In this document: piece after piece, positions 17,426 to 26,416 of the stretch
How positions within the stretch are numbered: the stretch's first letter is position 1
Layout of the letters: each line of letters begins with the position of its first letter
Origin: Thalassotalea_F euphylliae
GTDB lineage: Bacteria; Pseudomonadota; Gammaproteobacteria; Enterobacterales; Alteromonadaceae
Assembly (NCBI RefSeq): GCF_042682785.1
Contig: NZ_JBHUIB010000012.1
Span: forward strand, 310,001 to 374,000
Reading direction: 5' to 3'
Length of the DNA stretch: 64,000 nt
Notes under the pieces: generated by a model
Told to the model about the DNA's origin: nothing
The model's input: the letters and a program-made list of their open reading frames with translations, nothing else
The model's database searches: none
Made by a program: the position numbers and the translations under genes

Positions 17426-18160
17426 ATGAATTGGTTAGCAAAAATAAATCTGGTTGTAGTAGTAAAACGACTAGGTGCTTTTAAGTCTGCACTACTGTTG
17501 TTTTCAACCATAGGCCTTTGTCTATTTGTTGGTTACCGTTTAGGTAACTATTTTGAGGTGATGCAAAGGCAAACGATTGAACAGCAAAAAGTTCGTTTAG
17601 ATAACCTTTATGCGATGCAAAATGAACAGCTTAAGCGTATTCATACTTTAGAGGTTGAAATTGAGGTTGAGCGGCTCGCCAACCAGAAAGCACAAAAGAC
17701 CATCAAAGAGATGGAAGTTGAGCACTATGAAGTAGAAAAAGCACTCGCCTTCTACGAAAAAGTAATGGCGCCAGAGAAACAAGCCAATGGTCTAGTGGTT
17801 GAGGAAGTCGCTATACAAGCGACAGAGAGTGCCAACCATTATCGCTTTTTTGTCACCTTAATACAGCAAGAGACTAAGCGTCGTTTTACTCAAGGACATA
17901 TTTCGTTTTCTATTATTGGCAGTAAAAACAATAAACCGATGACCGTAAAGTTGTCAGACATCAGCGAACTGACTAAAAAAGAATTGGCGTTCAAACTAAA
18001 ATACTTTCAACGTTTAGAGGGCGAATTTACGTTACCGGAAGATTTTGTTCCTGAACGTTTAGTGTTGGAAGCTGTCCAAGTTAAAAATCGCAAGCAGAAG
18101 TTTAACGAGATTAATCAAGAGTATGCGTGGCGTGATATTTTGCCGTCAGCCTCTTCTTAG
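17426..18160 (+). CDS. Membrane-anchored coiled-coil protein, DUF6776-like
   Basis: The 244-residue protein has one N-terminal membrane helix (about 21-41, ALLLFSTIGLCLFVGYRLG), a long heptad-rich coiled coil (about 48-118, many E, K, Q and L) and a periplasmic beta-rich C-terminus (about 120-240). This architecture, with sequence such as KALAFYEKVMAPE, corresponds to the uncharacterised DUF6776 family found near erpA in gammaproteobacteria. No catalytic motif is seen. It is divergent from the ClC gene and 106 bases upstream of erpA, which has its own promoter. Confidence 0.65.
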   Translation: MNWLAKINLVVVVKRLGAFKSALLLFSTIGLCLFVGYRLGNYFEVMQRQTIEQQKVRLDNLYAMQNEQLKRIHTLEVEIEVERLANQKAQKTIKEMEVEHYEVEKALAFYEKVMAPEKQANGLVVEEVAIQATESANHYRFFVTLIQQETKRRFTQGHISFSIIGSKNNKPMTVKLSDISELTKKELAFKLKYFQRLEGEFTLPEDFVPERLVLEAVQVKNRKQKFNEINQEYAWRDILPSASS

Positions 18161-18203
18161 CCTAATTTGTAATGATTAATCGCGCTAAGCGCTAGACAAA
18201 TAC

Positions 18204-18232
18204 TTGATCAAATCACTCAGGTTTACGATAAT
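18204..18232 (+). promoter_or_regulatory. Sigma-70-type promoter for erpA
   Basis: TTGATC and GATAAT are separated by exactly 17 bases, about 35 bases before the erpA start. Confidence 0.5.
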
Positions 18233-18266
18233 TCGCACCTAATTTTTTCTGGAGTAGTTGAGCATC

Positions 18267-18608
18267 ATGTCAAATCCTGAATTACCGATTCAATTTACAG
18301 ACGCCGCAGCATCTAAAGTGCTTGCTTTAGTGACTGAGGAAGAAAACCCAAGCCTTATGCTTCGCGTTTACGTAACAGGTGGCGGCTGCTCTGGTTTTCA
18401 ATACGGTTTTACCTTTGACGAAAAAGTGAATGAAGGTGATATGACGATTGAAAAGCAAGGGGTGTCGATGGTTATCGACCCGATGAGTTTGCAGTATCTC
18501 GTTGGTGGTGAAGTTGACTATCTTGAAGGTTTAGAAGGCAGTCGCTTTATTGTGACCAACCCGAACGCAACAACAACATGTGGTTGTGGATCGTCATTTT
18601 CTATTTAA
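18267..18608 (+). CDS. erpA: Iron-sulfur cluster insertion protein ErpA
   Basis: A-type carrier that delivers Fe-S clusters to apo-enzymes. I place the start at the ATG at 18267 (113 residues) because it matches known ErpA N-termini; a TTG nine bases upstream is also in frame, and GGAG at 18251-18254 lies 12 bases before this ATG but only 3 before the TTG. The three cluster-binding cysteines are visible in GGGCSGFQYGFTFD and the C-terminal TCGCGSSFSI. The central stretch MVIDPMSLQYLVGGEVDY is nearly invariant in the family. The gene is monocistronic: its own promoter lies upstream and a strong terminator follows. Confidence 0.95.
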   Translation: MSNPELPIQFTDAAASKVLALVTEEENPSLMLRVYVTGGGCSGFQYGFTFDEKVNEGDMTIEKQGVSMVIDPMSLQYLVGGEVDYLEGLEGSRFIVTNPNATTTCGCGSSFSI

Positions 18609-18635
18609 CTGACATATCATCATAACGAATTTTTT

Positions 18636-18663
18636 AAAGCCCGCTAATTAGCGGGCTTTTTTG
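18636..18663 (+). terminator. Rho-independent terminator after erpA
   Basis: AAAGCCCGCTAATTAGCGGGCTTTTTT forms a 9- to 11-bp stem with a short AT-rich loop and a T run. Confidence 0.9.
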
Positions 18664-18849
18664 TGGCAATCTTGCGGGAGCGTTCTAGCACCGTGGTCTT
18701 TGTTTGTATGAAATGCGTGTATTCATGAGATATTTGCACTAAATAAACGTTATTTCTTGGCCTTACGTTAACATTTTGTAGCATCCTGTTTTTTGAACCA
18801 CAACAGTCGTTCATGTAAACTAGGTAGTATACTTTTAAAAATTAATATA

Positions 18850-19956
18850 ATGAGTACATTAATGTTCAATAAGAACTGGTTGGCACAGCGTCCTTACATC
18901 ATTGCTGTAACAATAGCGATTGTATTAGTTGCGTGGATGCTATCAGGTGGTGAAAAAGCGCCGCAACAAACGAAATCGGCGGAAGACGTTAATTATGAAA
19001 TTCCTGTGCCTAAGGTGCGCGTAGAGTCTATGCTTGCTCAGCCTGTTCATAACACCGTTGAGTTATATGGCCGTACGGAACCTGATCGTGTGACCACGCT
19101 CAAAGCTGAGGTCCCGGGTAAAATTGTTGAGGTGCTGGCAAAACGTGGAGCGCGTGTAAGTAAAGGCGATATTATCGCTCGTATCGACATTAAAGATTTA
19201 GAGTCTAGGTTATTACGCAGCAAAGCATTGCTCGCTCAACGGGAGCTCGAATACGAAGGCGCATTGCGTTTGAATAAGGATGGTTATCAGGGGGCTGTTC
19301 AATTGTCACGAGCAGAAGCTGATTTAGTGGCAGTTAAAGCGGAAATTAAACGCTTAGAAATTGATATTGCCAATACCATTATCAAGGCGCCATTCGATGG
19401 CGTGATGAACACTCGTTATGTCGAGCAAGGCGACTATGTGAAAGATGGCGATCAAATAGCGATGATTGCTGATTTAGACCCGCTTGTTGTTCGTGCGCAT
19501 GTCACAGAAAACCAAATATCTAATCTGAACGTTGGGCAAAATGCGAAAATTAAGCTGCTAAATGACCAACGTGCCGAAGGTACTATCCGTTACATTGCAA
19601 GCGTTGCTGACGATGCGACCAATACTTTTAAAATAGAGGTCGCTATTGAAAACGCTGCCTATGGCATGCTTGCGGGGTTGAGCGGTGAAGTTGAAATTGC
19701 GATGGAAGAGGTTGCAGCCATTAAAGTATCGCCTGCGTTATTAGCGCTTGATGAAGACGGAAATGTTGGCGTTAAAACGGTTGTTGATAATCATGTGAAA
19801 TTTACCGGTATTAACATCGTCAAAAGTGAAAGCGATGGTGTGTGGCTGTCGGGCTTGGGTGACAAAGTTGACTTAATTACACTTGGACAGGGCTTCGTTC
19901 GCGCGGGTGATCAAGTGGAAGCGGTATTCGACACCAACCAAGGAAACAAGGGCTAA
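18850..19956 (+). CDS. RND efflux periplasmic adaptor (membrane fusion protein)
   Basis: The adaptor bridges the inner-membrane pump to the outer-membrane channel. The most likely start is the ATG at 18850 (368 residues; an ATG at 18862 is also possible). Neither has a clear ribosome site, and the upstream TTG at 18793 adds an unrelated polar segment. After one membrane anchor (IIAVTIAIVLVAWML) come the lipoyl half-motifs (TLKAEVPGKIVEVLAKRGA and IIKAPFDGVMNTRYVEQGDY), an alpha-hairpin between them, and beta-barrel and membrane-proximal domains. Three bases separate its stop from the pump gene. Candidate promoter boxes TTGAAC (18793) and TAAACT are spaced 17 bases. Confidence 0.92.
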   Translation: MSTLMFNKNWLAQRPYIIAVTIAIVLVAWMLSGGEKAPQQTKSAEDVNYEIPVPKVRVESMLAQPVHNTVELYGRTEPDRVTTLKAEVPGKIVEVLAKRGARVSKGDIIARIDIKDLESRLLRSKALLAQRELEYEGALRLNKDGYQGAVQLSRAEADLVAVKAEIKRLEIDIANTIIKAPFDGVMNTRYVEQGDYVKDGDQIAMIADLDPLVVRAHVTENQISNLNVGQNAKIKLLNDQRAEGTIRYIASVADDATNTFKIEVAIENAAYGMLAGLSGEVEIAMEEVAAIKVSPALLALDEDGNVGVKTVVDNHVKFTGINIVKSESDGVWLSGLGDKVDLITLGQGFVRAGDQVEAVFDTNQGNKG

Positions 19957-19959
19957 TTC

Positions 19960-22900
19960 ATGTTATCAATGATAGATGCCGCATTAACACGCACCCGTTC
20001 GGTGCTAATGGTTTTCCTCCTGTTATTGATTTCAGGCGCCATTACGTATGCCAATATTGCCAAAGAGTCTAATCCTGACGTAACTATTCCAGTCATCTAC
20101 GTCTCTATGGTTCATGACGGTATTTCACCTGAAGATGCAGAACGGATGCTTGTCCGCCCAATGGAGAATGAGCTTAAATCCATTGCAGGCGTGAAGGAAA
20201 TGAAGTCGAATGCTGGCGAAGGGCATGCTTCGGTCACACTTGAGTTTGTTGCAGGTTTTGATCCCAAAGAAGCGTTAGCTGATGTGCGCGATAAAGTCAC
20301 CTTAGCGAAAGCGAAACTACCATCAGAAACTGAAGAGCCTGAAGTACATGAAGTGACAATGTCTGATGAGCAACCGGCTGTAACCGTAATAATTTCCGGT
20401 CCAGTCACTGAGCGTGGCCTTGTCACATTAGCGCGTGATTTACGCGACCGCCTAGAAGGTCTTCAAGAAGTTCTGGAAGTAGAAATAGGTGGTGACCGTG
20501 AAGACATGGTGGAAATCATCGTAGATCCCCTGCTGATGGAAAGCTACGGACTTGATCAAAACGATATATTTAATCTTGTTGAGCGGAATAACCGTCTAGT
20601 ACCTGCAGGTACAATGGATACAGGTAAAGGTCGTTTTGCCGTTAAAGTGCCGTCGGTATTTGAAACGATTCAAGACTTACTGGAGCTGCCGATAAAAGTC
20701 GATGGCGATAAGGTGATTACCTTCCAAGATGTCTCTACCGTCAGGCGCTCGTACAAAGATCCAACATCATTTGCACGTCTAAATGGAAATCGCTCAGTTT
20801 CGCTTGAAGTGAAAAAGCGCGCAGGCGAAAACATTATAGAAACGATTGAAAAAGTAAAAGCTTTAGTCAGTAAAAGCCAAGAAAAGTGGCCGAATCAAGT
20901 TTCAGTGGATTATGTTGGCGACCAGTCTATCGAAGTAAAAGATACGTTAAACGACCTACAAAATAACGTTTTTTCTGCAGTGTTGTTGGTGGTCATTGTT
21001 GTAATTGCAGCGTTAGGAACACGCAGTGCAATGCTGGTCGGCATTGCAATTCCAGGCGCCTTTTTAACCGGTATATTGGTCATCGCGATGGCTGGCCTAA
21101 CCGTAAACATTGTTGTGTTGTTTGGCTTAATTATGGCTGTAGGCATGTTGGTTGATGGCGCAATCGTTGTCACTGAGTTTGCTGATCGCCAGATGAGTGA
21201 AGGTGTCGAGCGCAAAAAAGCGTATGGTTTAGCTGCGCGTCGAATGGCTTGGCCAATCATTGCTTCTACAGCAACCACTTTAGCTGCATTCGCTCCTCTT
21301 ATGTTCTGGCCTGGGATGATGGGTGAGTTCATGAAATATTTGCCATTCACCCTGATTGCAGTATTAACGGCATCATTAGCCATGGCGCTTATTTTTGTGC
21401 CCACAATCGGTGCTGTATTCGGAAAATCTCGTGTTGTTAGCGCAGAAGAAAAAGCGCAAATGTTAGAAGCCGAAGAAGGTGACTTAACGAAACTAAAAGG
21501 TTTTACTGGTACTTATGTACGTGCGCTTTCATCAGCCATCAGAAATCCAGTAAAAGTGCTTATCAGTACGATAGGTATAGCCTTTCTTGTAATGTGGGGC
21601 TACGGCCAATCTGGTTTAGGCTCTATTTTCTTCCCTGATGTGGAGCCGACGAGCTCAACTATTGTTGTGCGATCGCATGGTGATTTGTCTATTCATGAGA
21701 AAGACGCAATTATGCGCGAAATTGAGCGACGTGTGCTGCCAATCTCAGACATTAAAACACTTTATACCCGCACGGGTGGCAATGACATTGTTGGCCAGTT
21801 CCAAGTAAACTTTGAAGATTGGCAGGAAAGACGGCCAGCAGATCAAGTGATCAAAGATATTGAATCACGCACCGCGTCACTTGCTGGTGTTGAGATTGAA
21901 GCGCGTAAAAACAGCCCGGGTCCACAAAGTGGTAAAGACCTTATTATTGAAATGAGCTCTCGTTTCCCGGACAAGTTGGATGAAAACGTGAAAATTATCC
22001 GTGATGCGCTTGTTGCCAACGGCAATTTCACAAATATCGAAGACTCGGGTTCTAAGCCGGGTATTGAGTGGCAACTTAAAATCGACCGCTCGCTGGCGGC
22101 AACTTATGGAGCAGATGCGGCACTGGTTGGCTCGACAGTGCAAATGGTCACGAATGGCTTAAAGCTAGGGGAATATCGTCCTGATGATGTTGATGATGAA
22201 CTGGATATCCGAGTGCGCTTTCCTGAAGAGAAACGTAGCATTGGCCGCTTAGATGAAATTCGTGTGAAAACACAAGCAGGCTTAGTCCCTGTTGGCAGTT
22301 TTGTCGAGCGTACAGCATCACCGAAGGTTGATACGATTAGACGTGTTGATGGTAAGCGAGTGGTCACTATTCAGGCCAACTTAGTGCCTGGTGCTCAGCT
22401 AGTGCAAGAATTACCTAAGTTACAAGAACAGCTTCCTTCATTAGGTATAGATCCTTTGGTTGATTTAGCTATCAAGGGCCAAAATGAAGACCAGCAAGAA
22501 TCGCAAACCTTCTTAGTCAATGCCTTTGGTGTGGCGCTATTTGTGATGGCTATTATCTTGGTGACACAGTTCAATAGCTTTTACCAAGCATTTCTGATTT
22601 TGAGCGCAGTCGTGTTTTCAACTGTCGGTGTTTTCCTTGCTTTAATGATAGTGCAGAAGCCATTCGGTATTGTTATGGGCGGTATTGGTGTAATTTCACT
22701 TGCTGGTATCGTTGTGAACAACAACATTGTGTTGATTGATACCTACAACGTGCTGCGTCGAGAAGGTTTCCCTATTACTGACGCTATTTTGAGAACGGGT
22801 GCACAGCGCCTACGCCCGGTAATGCTAACAACGATTACCACTATTTTAGGCTTAATGCCGATGGTATTGCAGGTCAACTTAGACTTCTTTAATCGCACAG

Positions 22901-23100
22901 CGGTGTTTGGTGCACCGTCAACACAATGGTGGGCACAGTTAGCAACAGCGGTCGCTGGTGGTTTGGCATTTGCGACAGTGCTGACGCTTGTGTTGACACC
23001 GACACTTCTGGCGCTAAGAGATCGCCGAAAAGAGAAGAAGCAAGGGAAAATGAGACGTGTGACTGAAACACCGGTAAACACCATCAGCGATGCAGCATAG
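19960..23100 (+). CDS. RND efflux transporter permease, full length
   Basis: The 1,046-residue pump subunit has the standard two-half RND layout, with about 12 membrane helices and two large periplasmic loops. The first loop contains DGISPEDAERMLVRPMENEL, a family hallmark. The TM4 relay motif reads MLVDGAIVVTE, so only one of the two AcrB aspartates is present. The TM10 motif reads GIVVNNNIVLIDTY, lacking the AcrB lysine. Such variants occur in several uncharacterised HAE1 clades. The C-terminal tail is basic. It is co-transcribed with the adaptor; no outer-membrane factor gene is nearby, so a shared TolC-type channel is likely. Substrate unknown. Confidence 0.94.
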   Translation: MLSMIDAALTRTRSVLMVFLLLLISGAITYANIAKESNPDVTIPVIYVSMVHDGISPEDAERMLVRPMENELKSIAGVKEMKSNAGEGHASVTLEFVAGFDPKEALADVRDKVTLAKAKLPSETEEPEVHEVTMSDEQPAVTVIISGPVTERGLVTLARDLRDRLEGLQEVLEVEIGGDREDMVEIIVDPLLMESYGLDQNDIFNLVERNNRLVPAGTMDTGKGRFAVKVPSVFETIQDLLELPIKVDGDKVITFQDVSTVRRSYKDPTSFARLNGNRSVSLEVKKRAGENIIETIEKVKALVSKSQEKWPNQVSVDYVGDQSIEVKDTLNDLQNNVFSAVLLVVIVVIAALGTRSAMLVGIAIPGAFLTGILVIAMAGLTVNIVVLFGLIMAVGMLVDGAIVVTEFADRQMSEGVERKKAYGLAARRMAWPIIASTATTLAAFAPLMFWPGMMGEFMKYLPFTLIAVLTASLAMALIFVPTIGAVFGKSRVVSAEEKAQMLEAEEGDLTKLKGFTGTYVRALSSAIRNPVKVLISTIGIAFLVMWGYGQSGLGSIFFPDVEPTSSTIVVRSHGDLSIHEKDAIMREIERRVLPISDIKTLYTRTGGNDIVGQFQVNFEDWQERRPADQVIKDIESRTASLAGVEIEARKNSPGPQSGKDLIIEMSSRFPDKLDENVKIIRDALVANGNFTNIEDSGSKPGIEWQLKIDRSLAATYGADAALVGSTVQMVTNGLKLGEYRPDDVDDELDIRVRFPEEKRSIGRLDEIRVKTQAGLVPVGSFVERTASPKVDTIRRVDGKRVVTIQANLVPGAQLVQELPKLQEQLPSLGIDPLVDLAIKGQNEDQQESQTFLVNAFGVALFVMAIILVTQFNSFYQAFLILSAVVFSTVGVFLALMIVQKPFGIVMGGIGVISLAGIVVNNNIVLIDTYNVLRREGFPITDAILRTGAQRLRPVMLTTITTILGLMPMVLQVNLDFFNRTAVFGAPSTQWWAQLATAVAGGLAFATVLTLVLTPTLLALRDRRKEKKQGKMRRVTETPVNTISDAA

Positions 23101-23112
23101 CAAGGTTGAACA

Positions 23113-23158
23113 CCGGACATAAAAAAAAGCGCCTTTTCGGCGCTTTTTTTATGTCCGG
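23113..23158. terminator. Long bidirectional terminator between convergent genes
   Basis: CCGGACAT, eight A and GCGCC pair with GGCGC, seven T and ATGTCCGG around a TTTTC loop: about 20 bp with one bulge. It separates the RND gene from the convergent HD-GYP gene and suits termination in both directions. Confidence 0.9.
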
Positions 23159-23171
23159 AGCTAGAATCAGC

Positions 23172-24365
23172 TTACCCCTGCAGCATGAGAAATTCGACGA
23201 TTTTATTCATCTCTAAATTGAATTCATTGGCGCGCACACTCTTGACAATAAAATCTTCGTCTTCTGATAAATCAATATCTTCGGCCATGGTGTAGTGTCG
23301 GTAATCAATATTGTAAAACGATCGAACTTTGGGGTTGATGGGATCTCGTGGATTTCGCGCTTCCACAATAGCAAGCTTATGAGAATTAAGCTCTACCAGT
23401 GAGCCTACGGGGTAAACCCCCATGCACTTGATGAAGCGATTGACTAAACTTGTGTCTAGCTCGCCTGCTTCCCCAAGCTTTCTGAGAATATTAAATGCCT
23501 TAACATGGCAATAACCGCTTTTGTATACTCTATCAGCAGTGAGTGCATCAAAAATATCGCAAATAGTGATCATACGGCCGTACTGCGATATATCGTCATT
23601 AGCTAATTGGTATGGATAGCCTTTGCCGTTTAATTTCTCATGATGAAGCGCCGCAACTTCTTGGCTGAGTTCAGATATACCAGGCGTGTTCTGAATAATG
23701 TCTATCGAGTGATTGACATGAGTTTGCATGATTTTGAACTCTTCAGGCGTCAGCTTTGTCGGTTTATTGAGTATTTCATCCGGTATCCTGATTTTTCCAA
23801 CGTCATGAAGAAACGCGCCAATACTTAATTCTCTGGCAATTTGCCGATCAAAATTTAAGTGTCGTGCAAATATCGCCATTAAAATAGATACAGAGACCGA
23901 ATGCTCTAATAAATACTCATCTTTGTTGCGTATATTGAGCACACAAGCCATTGCATCAGGATTTTTGAAAATAGCGTCAACAGTTTGGTCAGTAATCTCT
24001 TGAACAGGCTCAATATCTAAGTCTTTACCATTAATGATGTCATACAGATATTGACGTTGTATTTTCTTCGACTGCGAAAATAAGCTTTTAGCTTTCGCGA
24101 AATCGAGCGTTAGCGGCTCTGGAAAAGCGGCATCTTGATCATCTTTTCTGAAAATATGATTACCGTCTTCGCCTTTGTGGATACTGATTAAGGTTTTACT
24201 GGTATCAATTAATATCGAGCGCACGCCTCGCTTAGCAAGGTGCGATATAACGGCTTGGTTTTTTATATGGCCAGGCTTTTTTAATTGGTATGTGCCATCT
24301 TGTTCAACAATATCTACGACGTAGTGGCCAGGGGCTAATTCTTTTATTGGTTTTTCTACAATCAT
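23172..24365 (-). CDS. HD-GYP domain c-di-GMP phosphodiesterase with DUF3391 N-terminus
   Basis: I favour the ATG at 24365 (397 residues), since the family usually begins shortly before the ELxPGxYVVD motif; in-frame ATG codons at 24380 and upstream extend it with a hydrophobic stretch unlike the family. DUF3391 occupies about 1-110. The HD-GYP domain has the HD pair in FLHDVGKIRIPDEIL (about 186), a second histidine region QTHVNHS, then HHEKLNGKGYPYQL with the GYP signature (about 252) and DIFDALTADRVYKSGY. All metal-binding residues seem present, so hydrolysis of c-di-GMP is expected. The GGDEF gene lies just upstream on the same strand. Confidence 0.9.
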   Translation of the reverse strand: MIVEKPIKELAPGHYVVDIVEQDGTYQLKKPGHIKNQAVISHLAKRGVRSILIDTSKTLISIHKGEDGNHIFRKDDQDAAFPEPLTLDFAKAKSLFSQSKKIQRQYLYDIINGKDLDIEPVQEITDQTVDAIFKNPDAMACVLNIRNKDEYLLEHSVSVSILMAIFARHLNFDRQIARELSIGAFLHDVGKIRIPDEILNKPTKLTPEEFKIMQTHVNHSIDIIQNTPGISELSQEVAALHHEKLNGKGYPYQLANDDISQYGRMITICDIFDALTADRVYKSGYCHVKAFNILRKLGEAGELDTSLVNRFIKCMGVYPVGSLVELNSHKLAIVEARNPRDPINPKVRSFYNIDYRHYTMAEDIDLSEDEDFIVKSVRANEFNLEMNKIVEFLMLQG

Positions 24366-24512
24366 AACTGCAAAGACCATCCTTGATTGCATACGTAGCA
24401 AGAAAACTAACAATGCTTGTATTAAAGAATAGTCGTAAGACGCTTGATTGCAATCAATAGATCACTAGAGATGTAACATGATTTGTTTTAAACCCATGTT
24501 CAGATGAAAAAC

Positions 24513-25529
24513 TTAGTAGCTAAGTTGAAGATTTTTGTGTCGGTAAAGTTGCTCGTCTGCCTTTTTTAACAAACTTTCCATGGTTTGCTTGCCATCGCTT
24601 TCTGCAACACCGCAGCTTATGGTGATCGGTAGCGTACGCCCATTAAATGGCATTGGGTTTTCAATGAAAAAGTTGGTCAGACGTTTTGCCGCTTTTAAAG
24701 CGTCCTCATGGGTTTGACTCGCCAAGGTAACAACAAATTCATCCCCTGCATAACGGAAACAGCGATCGGTTTCGCGTATCAGTTCTTGTAGCTGTGAAGC
24801 TACGTAGGCAAGCACCTGATCACCACAATCATGTCCGTAGGTGTCGTTAACTTGCTTGAACTTATTACAATCGATAAACAGGAGAGAGAAAGGCACACCA
24901 TAGCGCTTTTGGCGACTTAGCTCTTCAGCAATGGTGAGTTCCATTAAACGACGATTCGCAACGCCAGTTAAACGGTCGTAATTGGCCATGTACTCGAGTT
25001 GCTCACGTATCAGGACATTAGACAAACATAAACTTACTTTTACCGCTAACTGCTCCAAATGGAAGGTGCCAAGTTGCGGAGAAAATCTTTCTACATTGCC
25101 ATCAGTCAGCAGCAAGCTTCCCAGCAACTTGCCTTCTAGCTGAAGCGGGATAAACGCGGCAGAACTTGCCCCATTGAAAAGCTGTTGCGGCAATATGCCG
25201 TCAAAAAAGCACAGATCATCAGTTAACAAGGGCTTACTGTTTGGATGTATTTGCGCCAACAAAGTTGCATCAACTTGACGCGTATTGGCTTGGTGCCACT
25301 GCGATTGTGAAGCATTACTCAATAGGTAATTTAGCGGCGTAGGGTGGGCAAGTAGTAAGTGAATACTGTTCAAAGAAAATTGATCTTTAATCAGTGTTAG
25401 CAGGGTTTGAAGCAATTCTTTGCTTGATGTACAACTTAAAATTTTGGTTTCAATAGCAAAAAGCTTACGGCTAATGGCTTCATTAACACGCGAATTCTCG
25501 ATTAATTGTTCGAGCTGTGATTGCGACAT
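24513..25529 (-). CDS. GAF/DUF484-like GGDEF diguanylate cyclase
   Basis: The 338-residue protein has an N-terminal coiled coil and a GAF- or DUF484-like sensor (about 20-165), then GGDEF (about 180-335). The cyclase signature reads YAGDEF, with alanine replacing the first glycine; AGDEF proteins are often still active. An RxxD inhibition site (RETD) is correctly placed five residues upstream. DRLTGVANRR and FIDCNKFKQVNDTYGHDCGD, with the metal-binding aspartate and substrate-contacting N and D, are intact. No membrane segment. It lies 147 bases upstream of the HD-GYP gene, so synthesis and breakdown of c-di-GMP may be co-expressed. Confidence 0.9.
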   Translation of the reverse strand: MSQSQLEQLIENSRVNEAISRKLFAIETKILSCTSSKELLQTLLTLIKDQFSLNSIHLLLAHPTPLNYLLSNASQSQWHQANTRQVDATLLAQIHPNSKPLLTDDLCFFDGILPQQLFNGASSAAFIPLQLEGKLLGSLLLTDGNVERFSPQLGTFHLEQLAVKVSLCLSNVLIREQLEYMANYDRLTGVANRRLMELTIAEELSRQKRYGVPFSLLFIDCNKFKQVNDTYGHDCGDQVLAYVASQLQELIRETDRCFRYAGDEFVVTLASQTHEDALKAAKRLTNFFIENPMPFNGRTLPITISCGVAESDGKQTMESLLKKADEQLYRHKNLQLSY

Positions 25530-25676
25530 CTTGAACGTTCCAAACTATTCACTGCACGTTTCATTGTTCAGAAAATTGATCGGTGAAGCAAGACAATTTT
25601 GTCTATTTTTTGTCGAAAACTTGGTATTGAATTTGCTGTTTTTATACGACTGTCTGTGAATGCTACATTTGCTTTT

Positions 25677-25703
25677 TAAACATTTGTGCAGATTCGCCGA
25701 TAT
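25677..25703 (+). promoter_or_regulatory. Sigma-28 (FliA)-type promoter of motX
   Basis: TAAACATT, 11 bases, then GCCGATAT. The FliA consensus is TAAAGTTT-N11-GCCGATAA, giving 6/8 and 7/8 matches with exact spacing. It ends 34 bases before the motX ATG, and motX is a late flagellar gene in Vibrio. Confidence 0.65.
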
Positions 25704-25737
25704 AATAGTAGTTAACCTTGTGTGATGGTCTGGTGAT

Positions 25738-26352
25738 ATGCGTTTACTTTTTCTTTCTTTGCTCGTTTGTTTATTGAGTGCGTCGGCACAGGCGCAAAAC
25801 CTGCGTGCCGTTCAAATTTATGATGACGATGAGCTTCTGGATCTTATCCGAGAAAATAAGCATTTGAGCCAAGTAGTCATTGATGAATGTCAGCTAGTGC
25901 AGGATATTGAAGCAAGAGCCATTAAAGCATCACTTCCATCCTATCAGTTTTTGTGGGGAGACATGTTGGCTTATGGCGTCTGTATCAAAAAAGACGTCGA
26001 ACTTGGATTGCATTATATGCATTTAGCGGCAGATCAAGGACTGCCAGAAGCACTTGAGCAAGTAGGCCGCTATTATCATGTGGGTAAGTTCATGCAAATT
26101 GATATCGATAAGGCAATTTATTATTTAAAGGCGGCAGCATCTTCAAATAACTTAAAGGCGCAACTACGTTTGGCAGATCTTTACAATGAAGGTTATGGCA
26201 GTCCGCTCGATTTTCCTGCGCTTTATTCTCAATTGCATCATGCAGTCACAGATGACAAGAAAGTCCACAAACGTATTAGTGATTCGCTCACTGACCTTGC
26301 AGATAAAATGCCTGAGCATATTGTGGCAAAAGCAAAACAGCTCAAATATTAG
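25738..26352 (+). CDS. motX: Sodium-type flagellar motor protein MotX
   Basis: The 204-residue periplasmic protein forms, with MotY, the T-ring that holds the PomAB stators of Na+-driven polar flagella. A signal peptide (MRLLFLSLLVCLLSASAQAQ) is followed by the MotX-specific segment DECQLVQDIEARAIKASLP and YQFLWGDMLAYGVCIKKDVE, then Sel1-type repeats (HYMHLAADQGLPEALEQVGR, YYLKAAASSNNLKAQLRLAD). The two conserved cysteines (CQLV and GVCI) are present. The length matches Vibrio MotX (about 211), and the position just upstream of rnr is also seen there. A sigma-28-type promoter precedes it. Confidence 0.9.
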   Translation: MRLLFLSLLVCLLSASAQAQNLRAVQIYDDDELLDLIRENKHLSQVVIDECQLVQDIEARAIKASLPSYQFLWGDMLAYGVCIKKDVELGLHYMHLAADQGLPEALEQVGRYYHVGKFMQIDIDKAIYYLKAAASSNNLKAQLRLADLYNEGYGSPLDFPALYSQLHHAVTDDKKVHKRISDSLTDLADKMPEHIVAKAKQLKY

Positions 26353-26416
26353 ATAAAAGGCTCACCAGAAAAGAAAATTTGGGTTTATAATACAAAAAAA
26401 ATCCAGAGCATTTTGT

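Noticed and set aside
18182..18192. GCGCTAAGCGC palindrome after the DUF6776-like gene as a terminator
   Set aside because: The stem is only 5 bp and no T run follows.
18793..18849. N-terminal extension of the RND adaptor from a TTG
   Set aside because: It adds a polar stretch before the membrane anchor and overlaps promoter-like boxes.
23113..23158. Long inverted repeat as a mobile-element end
   Set aside because: There is no transposase gene, target duplication or second copy; A and T tracts make it a terminator.
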